Source: JABDIP01 sp965227455
GTDB taxonomy: Bacteria > Pseudomonadota > Alphaproteobacteria > DSM-16000 > Inquilinaceae
DNA length: 64,000 nt
NCBI GenBank assembly: GCA_965227455.1
Contig: OZ245752.1
Span: 558,001-622,000 of the forward strand
Direction of reading: 5' to 3'
Of the stretch, positions 57,843 through 64,000 are shown one piece after another. The first letter of the stretch is position 1, and each line of letters opens with the position of its first letter. The notes below the pieces were generated by a model. That model did not search any database and had not been told where the DNA came from. It worked only from the letters and a program-made list of their open reading frames with translations. Made by a program: the position numbers and the translations under genes.

Positions 57843-59060
57843 ATGACCCCCAGACGACATGGACACGCTAATCAGACAGATACCGGAGATCAGGCGGACA
57901 AACGGGAGAGCGAACAGGAAAGGGCGGTAACGGACCTGCTGGCGGATTTGGCTAGGCGGGACCCCGAGCTATACCTCTACCTGCAGTCCCGCCTGAAGGC
58001 GGGCCCATCCGCCGGCGCCGGCCAATCCACGCCTGACCGGGAAGAGGACGAGCCGATCATGATCGGCGAGAGCGCCGCTATGCGGCGTGTCTTCAAGGCG
58101 ATCCGCCGGTTCGCCACCACCGATGCGCCGACCCTGATCACCGGCGAGAGCGGAACCGGCAAGGAGCTTGCGGCGCAGGCGATCCATGAACGATCCGCCT
58201 TCGCGCCCGGCCCCTTCATGCCGGTCAACTGCGCCGGATTGCCGCCGACCCTGATCTCGACCGAGCTGTTCGGCCACGAGAAGGGCGCGTTCACCGGCGC
58301 CTCGCAGCGCAAGATCGGACGCATCGAGGCGTGCGACGGCGGCACGATATTCCTGGACGAGATCGGCGACATGCCGATGGAGTTGCAGGCGCATCTGCTG
58401 CGGTTCCTGCAGGAGAGCACCATCGAGCGGGTCGGCGGCCATCGCCAGATCCCGGTCAATGTGCGGGTCCTGGCGGCGACCAATAAGGACCTGGCGCACG
58501 AGGTGGAGGCCGGCCGGTTCCGGCAGGACCTCTTCTTCCGGCTCAACGTGCTGTCGCTGGAGATGCCGGCCCTGCGCGACCGCGGCGAGGACATCGCCCT
58601 GATCAGCAATGTGTTCGTCCAGCGCTTCGCCGGCGAGCTGGATGCGGAGGCGACACGCTTCTCCGATTGCGCCCGCATGGCCATGGGCCAGCATGATTGG
58701 CCGGGCAATGTGCGGGAGATGATCGGCCGGATCCGACGGGCGGTGGTCATGGCCGATGGTGCGGTCATTACCGCCGACGATCTCGGGCTGGAACAGTCGC
58801 CGGCCCTGGCGGGGGCTGTGCATGTGGGGGCAGGGGCCGGGGCTGCTGCAATCGCCGTTCCGATCTTCGACGATAGCGGCGTGCTGACGCTGGACGAGGC
58901 CAAGAGCCGCCTGGAAGAGGTCTTCGTGCGCGCGGCGCTCGAGCGCAACTCGTTCAACGTGACCGCGGCGGCCAGCGATCTCGGCGTGTCGCGGGTCACC
59001 CTCTACCGGCATATCGACCGCTTCGGACTGAAGACCGGCCGGTCCTATGCCACCCACTGA
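57843..59060 (+). CDS. Sigma-54-dependent transcriptional activator without receiver domain (VpsR-like)
   Basis: 405 residues. A short charged N-terminus (about 1-70, no receiver or sensor domain visible) precedes the AAA+ domain: Walker A GESGTGKE at 101-108, the sigma-54 contact loop GAFTGA at 148-153, Walker B GGTIFLDEIGDMP, and GQHDWPGNVREMIGRIRRAV. A Fis-type helix-turn-helix ends the protein (FNVTAAASDLGVSRVTLYRH). Such single-module activators often control exopolysaccharide or biofilm genes. It lies 187 bases before the FapF-like gene on the same strand and is the best candidate regulator for the amyloid-like locus. Confidence 0.88.
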   Translation: MTPRRHGHANQTDTGDQADKRESEQERAVTDLLADLARRDPELYLYLQSRLKAGPSAGAGQSTPDREEDEPIMIGESAAMRRVFKAIRRFATTDAPTLITGESGTGKELAAQAIHERSAFAPGPFMPVNCAGLPPTLISTELFGHEKGAFTGASQRKIGRIEACDGGTIFLDEIGDMPMELQAHLLRFLQESTIERVGGHRQIPVNVRVLAATNKDLAHEVEAGRFRQDLFFRLNVLSLEMPALRDRGEDIALISNVFVQRFAGELDAEATRFSDCARMAMGQHDWPGNVREMIGRIRRAVVMADGAVITADDLGLEQSPALAGAVHVGAGAGAAAIAVPIFDDSGVLTLDEAKSRLEEVFVRAALERNSFNVTAAASDLGVSRVTLYRHIDRFGLKTGRSYATH

Positions 59061-59087
59061 CGGCGGCCGCTATCCGCCACCATTCCA

Positions 59088-59128
59088 TGTCGCCGGGCGC
59101 CATGCCCGGCGACATCCTTAACGTTTGT
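59088..59128 (+). terminator. Hairpin after the sigma-54 regulator gene
   Basis: A perfect 11-bp stem (TGTCGCCGGGC / GCCCGGCGACA) with loop GCCAT, followed by TCCTTAACGTTTGTT. A weak T-run makes it a moderate terminator, so some read-through into the next gene is possible. Confidence 0.6.
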
Positions 59129-59247
59129 TAACCAAGAATCGATAAGACCAGGGTTCGAGGCCTCTCGGCCGTGCCGGCGAGAACCCAAGGGAAAGCCCGG
59201 CAGGGACCCGGTCCTCGAAAACCAGTGCCATCGGGGGAGAAGCGGAG

Positions 59248-60564
59248 ATGACGGTGCAACGAAGCTTGAGGACCTGCCTGCTGAACAGTCTGGGACTTGC
59301 GGTGATCGCCGGTGCGCCCGGCTTGGCGCAGGCGCAGGATCTGCCGCAAACGACCGATTTCGAGATCCGCCGGCTCAACGACATGGTGGATCTGCAGCGC
59401 CAGCAGCTCGACCAGCAGCAGCGGGCGCTGCAGCAGCAGCGGGAGCGCATCGAGGCGCTGGAACGGGCCTTCCTGGGCGTGCAATCGCCACGCCAAGCCG
59501 GCTATATCCCTGCCGTCACGGCGCCCGCCTATCCGGCCGAACAGCGCGCAGCCGAGGCCGCCGCCCAGACTGCCCAAGCCGGCAGCGAGCCGGTCGGCGA
59601 GTCACCGAACCCCGATGATGCGCTGCGCGAGATCCAGGATATCGCCGGGCTGCGCGAGGTCGGTGGCGTCCTGACCCCGCCGGGCACACTCGTCTTCGAA
59701 CCATCCATAGAGTTCGAGCAAACCAGCACCAACCGGTTCTTCTTCAACGGGGTGCAGATCGCCGATGTGGTGCTGATTGGCGATCTTGAGGTCAGCGACG
59801 CTGACCGTGATGCCATCACCGCGGTGGCGGCCGCCCGTACCGGCATCACCAGCCGCTCGGAAATCGACATACGGGTGCCGTTCGTCTATCGCGACGACCG
59901 GGTTCAGCAGACAAATCTGACCACATCCGCCACCACTGATAGCAATCTCGACAACGCCAATCTCGGCGACGTTGAGATCACCGGCCGCTACCAGTTCAAT
60001 TCCGGAGCCGATGGATGGCCGATCTTCATCGGCAATCTGCGCGTCAAGACGCCCACCGGAGAGGGGCCGTTCGATATCGACCGCGACCCGACGACAGGCA
60101 TCGAGACCGAGCTTTCCACCGGCTCGGGATTCTGGGCCGTCGAGCCGAGTGTGACCTGGATCTTCCCGACCGATCCGGCGGTGTTCTACGGCAACATCGC
60201 CTATCTGTGGAACTTCGAAGAGGATGTGAATGAAAATGTCGCCGGAACTTTGATCGGCGATGTCGACCCGGGCGATATCTTCGGACTTTCGTTTGGCATG
60301 GGGTACTCCCTCAACGAAAGGACCTCGTTCAGCGTCGGCTACGAGCACAAGTTCGTATTCGAGACCGATCAGGAGATCACGACCGGTACCGGTACCAGCA
60401 CGATTTCGTCGGAGGATTTCGACGTCGGGACGCTGAGTTTCGGATTTAGCTACGCATTGACTGACAGGACGTCGCTGAACCTCACGCTTCAGACTGGCGT
60501 CACCGAGGATGCGCCGGATGTGCGCATGCTGCTGCGCGTCCCCATCAGGTTCGACATATTCTGA
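59248..60564 (+). CDS. FapF-like outer-membrane transporter (coiled coil plus beta-barrel)
   Basis: 438 residues. Signal peptide 1-29 (LLNSLGLAVIAGAPGLAQA), then a Gln-rich coiled coil at about 36-76 (RQQLDQQQRALQQQRERIEA), a disordered Ala/Pro linker, and from about 145 a barrel: VGGVLTPPGTLVFEPSIEFE, SEIDIRVPFVYRDDR, LGDVEITGRYQFN, IFIGNLRVKTPTGEGPFDI, GFWAVEPSVTWIFPTDPAVF and a C-terminal Phe. This layout and these strand motifs fit the transporter family of FapF, the trimeric barrel that secretes Pseudomonas functional amyloid. Convergent with the amyloid-like operon across a shared terminator. Confidence 0.75.
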   Translation: MTVQRSLRTCLLNSLGLAVIAGAPGLAQAQDLPQTTDFEIRRLNDMVDLQRQQLDQQQRALQQQRERIEALERAFLGVQSPRQAGYIPAVTAPAYPAEQRAAEAAAQTAQAGSEPVGESPNPDDALREIQDIAGLREVGGVLTPPGTLVFEPSIEFEQTSTNRFFFNGVQIADVVLIGDLEVSDADRDAITAVAAARTGITSRSEIDIRVPFVYRDDRVQQTNLTTSATTDSNLDNANLGDVEITGRYQFNSGADGWPIFIGNLRVKTPTGEGPFDIDRDPTTGIETELSTGSGFWAVEPSVTWIFPTDPAVFYGNIAYLWNFEEDVNENVAGTLIGDVDPGDIFGLSFGMGYSLNERTSFSVGYEHKFVFETDQEITTGTGTSTISSEDFDVGTLSFGFSYALTDRTSLNLTLQTGVTEDAPDVRMLLRVPIRFDIF

Positions 60565-60638
60565 GCAAACGGGTCAGTCCTGGACGATCCTGCCATCCGG
60601 AGCCGGTGCGGTGGCACCAGCAGGGTGTTTGATAGGAG

Positions 60639-60675
60639 AGAGGGCCGGCGGGCATGGCCGCCGGCCCTCTTTATC
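60639..60675. terminator. Bidirectional terminator between convergent operons
   Basis: A perfect 13-bp stem (AGAGGGCCGGCGG / CCGCCGGCCCTCT) with loop GCATGG and short T-rich flank TTTAT on the + strand. It separates the FapF-like gene from the lipoprotein gene that ends at 60703. Confidence 0.8.
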
Positions 60676-60702
60676 TGGTCGTGCGGATGCCCGGTGCAGC
60701 CG

Positions 60703-61995
60703 CTATCTGGCTATGCCGCGAATGATCGATTGCTGCAGCTCCAGCGGCATGCGCGGCATCCCGCTTCCGTTGGTCCCGGTTTGCACCTGCCTGAGATCGA
60801 TGACGTCGATTGCCAGCGTGACGACGTTGGTGATGTTGATGTCGCTCTGCGTGTTGGCGATCGTCGCGCCGATCTCCGAAGCACTCAAGACATGCTCGAC
60901 CGATGTCACCGTATCGCCGGCGCCCGCGATCAAGGCGGAATCGACGACGGTTACGCCGCCCGCGCTCTCGCCGGCCAGCATGCTGTCGAGGGTGAGCGCC
61001 GACGTGAGCTCGGTCACGCCGTCGACCAGGGTCTCGACGTAGAACCCGAAGTCGATCTGGAAGCCGCCGACGGTCACGAAGCCGCCGCGCAGCTCCGACA
61101 ATGCCGCATCGTCGATGACCGTTTCCGCCAGTGCGATCTGAGCGTCCGAAGCACCGCAATTGCCTGCGACGGGTGTGGCGGCATCGGCCACGCGGCAGGG
61201 GTCCGCAGCCGGTATCGTAGCGCCGGCGTTCTCCGGCCAGTGATAGCTGCCGTCCGAGAGGATCAGCGGGTAGAAGGGGGCGCCAATGTGGACGGCCGCT
61301 ACGACCGGCTCGTTGCGCCGATTGGCCAGTCGGTCGGTTGCGGCGCTCATGAGCGATTGCGGCGGCGCCCCGACCAGGCGTTCGTCGACAGCCGGAAGGT
61401 CCTGCCAGGTCTCCACCCAATCCGGGCGGTGGACCATCACCAATTGCAGGGGTTCGCCGACCGGTCGCTCAGCGATCATCGGATCGCGCAGCCGGCCGTC
61501 CACAAGCAGCTCCGGCGGCTCAGGCTCCAGTGCGATCGCCGGGTCGTCGACCACCTTGTCCCGTTGGCCCGACAGCAGCAGCGGGAGGGGGCGCAGCGGC
61601 AGGTCGGCCGACTGTTCGACGGTCCGCGTCAGGGCCGTCCCGTTGACGCCGTCTTCGCCGGAAACCGCCCTTGGAACCGCTGGCGGGCCGCCGCCTTCTG
61701 CGACCTCGGAAACTTGGTCGACCCAATCCTTGTCGACCCGACCTATCAATTGGAGTGGGGCGCCGGCAACGCGTCCTTCAGTTGGAAGGGAGGTCGCGCC
61801 AGCCTCGCCAAGGCCGGTCAATGTGTTCCACTGCAGTGACCAGGGCTGGCCGGTAGCCCCGGCCGACGCAACCAGCGGCTCGTCCTTTTCCTGCATCGCG
61901 GAGCATGCGGACAGGATTGTCACAATCGCTGTCAGTGACACGCCGGCGCAGGCCCGGCGCCTCAACTCGCGGATGGAGTGTGTGCGGGTGACCAT
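60703..61995 (-). CDS. Lipoprotein with LSELRGG processing-type site, amyloid-locus associated
   Basis: 430 residues. A lipoprotein signal ends in ILSAC (Cys31). A long Pro/Leu-rich low-complexity middle follows, with Val-Gly-x-Pro-x-Gln-x-Leu repeats (RVAGAPLQLIGRVDKDW, RPVGEPLQLVMVHRPDW, RLVGAPPQSLMSAATDR). At 299-305 is LSELRGG, and the 125 residues after it (GGFQIDFGFYVETLVDGVTE, ATIANTQSDINITNVVTLAI) match a family of small proteins usually encoded with FapD-type C39 peptidases, where the GG motif marks the cleavage site. It starts one base after the C39 stop. Role unknown; tethering or nucleation is inferred. Confidence 0.65.
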   Translation of the reverse strand: MVTRTHSIRELRRRACAGVSLTAIVTILSACSAMQEKDEPLVASAGATGQPWSLQWNTLTGLGEAGATSLPTEGRVAGAPLQLIGRVDKDWVDQVSEVAEGGGPPAVPRAVSGEDGVNGTALTRTVEQSADLPLRPLPLLLSGQRDKVVDDPAIALEPEPPELLVDGRLRDPMIAERPVGEPLQLVMVHRPDWVETWQDLPAVDERLVGAPPQSLMSAATDRLANRRNEPVVAAVHIGAPFYPLILSDGSYHWPENAGATIPAADPCRVADAATPVAGNCGASDAQIALAETVIDDAALSELRGGFVTVGGFQIDFGFYVETLVDGVTELTSALTLDSMLAGESAGGVTVVDSALIAGAGDTVTSVEHVLSASEIGATIANTQSDINITNVVTLAIDVIDLRQVQTGTNGSGMPRMPLELQQSIIRGIAR

Positions 61996-61996
61996 G

Positions 61997-62749
61997 TCAC
62001 CAGCTCCCCCCGCGTCCGTTCGGATTTGGCAGCGAGAGTGTGAGCGTGCCGAGGCTGGTCTGCTGCGTGGCGCTGCCAAAGGGTGCCGACGGATTGGCGG
62101 CCCACTCGGCGTCCAAGTTGAAATGATCCCGGCCGGTCGGGACATGATTGCGAACGACGAAGAAGATGTCGCTTGCCATCATGCTCTCGAATTCGTCGAG
62201 CGGGTATTCCTTGATGCCTAGGGCAGGATCCCCGACCAGGACCGAATCCTCCGAAACGCCCTTGACGACCACGAAGTGCCGATATCCGCGGATCACGATG
62301 ATCGCGATTGCCGGAATGCCGGCATTGGAGAACCGGTCGATCGAGATCCGGTAACCGTCGGCCACGTAGCCCTCGGATTCGAGAAACCGTTTGATGTCGA
62401 GCAACGAGAATCCCTGACGCATAATCAGGGGTTGATCTCCATTCGCGAACATGGATTCGAAGACCTCGACCTCCTCCGTCGGGCGGTCATAATGAAAGGT
62501 CAGCAGCGTGGCGACAGCGGCTGCGCCGCAGCTGAAGTCGCGTTCTTGTTTAATGACCGATTCCCAGCGGCGCTCGCGCACGCTTTGCACGGGCACGCTT
62601 GTTTGAAGGCCGCCGATCGACAGCCTGACTTCGCCGGCCAGGGCCGGTCCCGCCAGTGCCGACAGGGTCATGGCGATAATTGCCAGGCCGGCCAGCGGGC
62701 GAATCGGGTCGCGGCGACCGGACGACCGGAGGAGTTGTAAATTGCGCAT
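61997..62749 (-). CDS. C39 family cysteine peptidase (FapD-like), exported
   Basis: 250 residues. Signal peptide to about residue 38 (LAGLAIIAMTLSALAGPALA), then a C39 papain-like domain: oxyanion Gln68 and Cys74 in KQERDFSCGAAAVATLLTFH, His158 in IRGYRHFVVVKG, Asp174 in VGDPALGIKEYPL. There is no ABC-transporter part, unlike bacteriocin exporters, and the protein is periplasmic, as FapD is in the Pseudomonas amyloid system. Its likely substrates are the LSELRGG and LSEERGR sites in the flanking genes. A C-terminal tail (about 205-250) is Asn/Pro/Ser-rich. Confidence 0.85.
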   Translation of the reverse strand: MRNLQLLRSSGRRDPIRPLAGLAIIAMTLSALAGPALAGEVRLSIGGLQTSVPVQSVRERRWESVIKQERDFSCGAAAVATLLTFHYDRPTEEVEVFESMFANGDQPLIMRQGFSLLDIKRFLESEGYVADGYRISIDRFSNAGIPAIAIIVIRGYRHFVVVKGVSEDSVLVGDPALGIKEYPLDEFESMMASDIFFVVRNHVPTGRDHFNLDAEWAANPSAPFGSATQQTSLGTLTLSLPNPNGRGGSW

Positions 62750-62792
62750 CGGTATGCCTTAAAACCTTGGTACGATTATTTGGCACCCCCGA

Positions 62793-63194
62793 TCAGGGCG
62801 CGGGCGTCGTCATGTCGACCGTAATCGCCAACTGGTTGAGCATCGCGACGTTGTTGCCGGTGTTGAATGCATTGATGACGAATCGCTGGTCGGACAGCGC
62901 GCCTGTGGCGATGTTCATGGCGCCGCCGGTGGCATCGCCGTTGATCGTGCCATTGAAATCCTGAAATCCGGCATTGATCGCGACGGCGCCGCCATCGGTG
63001 ACGATTTGAATGTTACCGTTTTCGTCGATCACGATGTTGCGACCGCGCTCCTCCGAAAGCGCATCGTCCTCGACGGCATCAAAGGACTCAAAGAGCCCGT
63101 CATCGGCCAGAACCTGTGCGTTGCCGGCGAGCATCAGCGCCGCGCCAGCGACGGCGAACACTGCGACGCCTCTGAGGTTCAATTCAGCAGTCAT
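62793..63194 (-). CDS. Small secreted protein with LSEERGR site and amyloid-like repeat
   Basis: 133 residues. Signal peptide 1-30 (VAVFAVAGAALMLAGNAQVL), an acidic stretch with DALSEERGR at 44-52, a Gly/Asn-rich centre (VIDENGNIQIVTDGGAVAIN, FNGTINGDATGGAMNIATGA) and the end FVINAFNTGNNVAMLNQLAI at 105-124. That last segment parallels the NNFNTGINGSQQGGLAI repeat of the neighbouring gene. The site LSEERGR mirrors LSELRGG of the lipoprotein but has Arg in place of the second Gly. The start at 63194 has AAGAGGT upstream. Confidence 0.65.
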   Translation of the reverse strand: MTAELNLRGVAVFAVAGAALMLAGNAQVLADDGLFESFDAVEDDALSEERGRNIVIDENGNIQIVTDGGAVAINAGFQDFNGTINGDATGGAMNIATGALSDQRFVINAFNTGNNVAMLNQLAITVDMTTPAP

Positions 63195-63298
63195 TTCGCG
63201 ACCTCTTGTATTTGACCTAAAAACGCAAAATTTGAAGCTGCGAGTGGCCGGCCAGCGGGTGCGAGCACCCGCCGACCGTCCATCCGCACACACTGCGA

Positions 63299-63841
63299 TT
63301 ACGGGGTCGTCAGGGTCCCGGTCGCGCCGGTGATGGCGATGCCGCCCTGCTGGGCGCCATTCCAACCGGAGTTGAAGTTGTTCACGACCACGTCCTGGTC
63401 GCGGAACGTCTGGCTGCCGAAGTCCATCACGGCCACGTAGGTGGAGTCGTTGACGCCATCGTCATCGTCGACTTCGATGTCGTTCGAGGCCACCTGGGCG
63501 AGGGCGTTGACGCTGACCGCGCCATCGGCATTGTCCGAAACCGCGATCGCCAGGCCACCCTGCTGCGAGCCATTGATGCCGGTGTTGAAGTTGTTCACGT
63601 CGGCATCCTGAGCGCGGAAGGTCTCGCCGCCGAACAGCATCTGGGCATCGTACAGGGCACCGTCGTCCAGCAGGTCGTCGTCGACGTCGACTTCGTTGTC
63701 GATATCCTGGGACATGATGTTTGCCGAGATCGCATCCGCATTGGCGGTGTCGCCGTCAATGGTGAGATCAGCGGCAAAGCCCTGCGCGCTCAGGCCCAGG
63801 AGCAGGGCCAGTGCCGAAGCGCCTCCTAGCAACTTTTTCAT
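63299..63841 (-). CDS. Secreted two-repeat protein, candidate amyloid subunit
   Basis: 180 residues. Signal peptide 1-24 (LLGGASALALLLGLSAQGFA, A|D). Two imperfect repeats of about 65 residues follow (38-101 and 111-171). Each has an acidic segment (DIDNEVDVDDDLLDD / DIEVDDDDGVND), then LFGGETFRAQDADVNNFNTG or DFGSQTFRDQDVVVNNFNSG, and finally INGSQQGGLAIAV or WNGAQQGGIAIT. The spaced Asn, Gln and Gly residues resemble the repeats of curli CsgA and of FapC, which stack into amyloid. GAAGGA seven bases before the ATG is the ribosome-binding site. It is the first gene visible of the leftward group. Confidence 0.7.
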   Translation of the reverse strand: MKKLLGGASALALLLGLSAQGFAADLTIDGDTANADAISANIMSQDIDNEVDVDDDLLDDGALYDAQMLFGGETFRAQDADVNNFNTGINGSQQGGLAIAVSDNADGAVSVNALAQVASNDIEVDDDDGVNDSTYVAVMDFGSQTFRDQDVVVNNFNSGWNGAQQGGIAITGATGTLTTP

Positions 63842-64000
63842 AGCAATATCCTTCTTCGGTCTATTGGTCCTGGGCCCCGATCCGAGACCCGTTCGATACG
63901 GCACGGCGGCCACGTTTGGCACGTCGCCATCCGCCCGGTTGCATGGCCCCGTCTTCAATCTGACCCGAGGGGTCCGATGTCGACCATGGCCGTGCACAAG
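63842..64000. promoter_or_regulatory. Upstream region of the amyloid-like operon (cut by window edge)
   Basis: 159 bases without a recognisable gene. It may hold the operon promoter; I examined the minus strand for a GG-N10-GC sigma-54 promoter and found only a poor match, so none is called. Confidence 0.3.

Noticed and set aside
59380..59460. CAG-rich stretch considered a phase-variable microsatellite
   Set aside because: It encodes the Gln-rich coiled coil in frame, with interruptions by CTG, CGG and GAG codons, so slippage is unlikely and loss of frame would not result from unit changes.

Overview
The window is GC-rich, densely packed, and reads as a chromosomal segment of an alphaproteobacterium, most likely of the Rhodospirillales type. 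The evidence is the split gatCAB set, the run rpoZ - spoT - pdxJ - acpS - lepB - rnc - era - recO - parC, a bactofilin next to an M23 peptidase, a TRAP transporter, and a probable DMSP lyase (DddP) that points to a marine or coastal lifestyle. No rRNA, CRISPR array, plasmid or phage module was seen. One tRNA gene, one complete insertion sequence and several families of intergenic palindromic repeats are present.

Layout. 1-12.5 kb: the start of a CoA-transferase, an outer-membrane barrel, ruvX, gatC-gatA, a GNAT enzyme with a decayed second copy, DUF1877 and ASCH proteins, gatB, a PLP enzyme, a GST, then a tiny stand-alone transcription unit at about 9.84-10.09 kb whose ribosome-binding site matches the 16S 3' end over 14 nt, followed by a leftward AraC - VOC - phosphotransferase group. 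12.5-25.9 kb: tRNA-Ser(GCU), GIY-YIG protein, pirin, an M23 peptidase overlapping a bactofilin, threonine dehydratase - HAD - lytic transglycosylase (overlapping genes), dapA, smpB, dddP, then a formyltransferase and an M28-like peptidase relative that has lost its catalytic core. 25.9-31.5 kb: LOG protein, an IS5-type element with a -1 frameshift transposase inserted into a short direct-repeat array, LysR regulator, uracil-DNA glycosylase, NYN nuclease, rpoZ. 31.5-42.7 kb: housekeeping run, interrupted between era and recO by three related small lipoproteins; then parC, bioY and a DUF3253 gene that may start at CTG. 42.7-57.4 kb: GMC oxidoreductase, MFS exporter divergent from MarR across a near-perfect 28-bp palindrome, universal stress protein, dctPQM, a PilJ-type sensor domain protein, bpt, the alpha-E/ATP-grasp pair, and motAB.

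The most interesting region is 57.8-63.9 kb. A sigma-54-type activator is followed by a FapF-like outer-membrane protein (coiled coil plus beta-barrel). Converging on it is a four-gene leftward group: a secreted protein with two NNFN-G-NG-QQGG repeats, a small secreted protein with a related repeat, a C39-type cysteine peptidase, and a lipoprotein with an LSELRGG (double-glycine) site. Together they look like a functional-amyloid-type secretion and processing locus related to, but clearly different from, the Pseudomonas Fap system. The group may continue beyond the right edge of the window.
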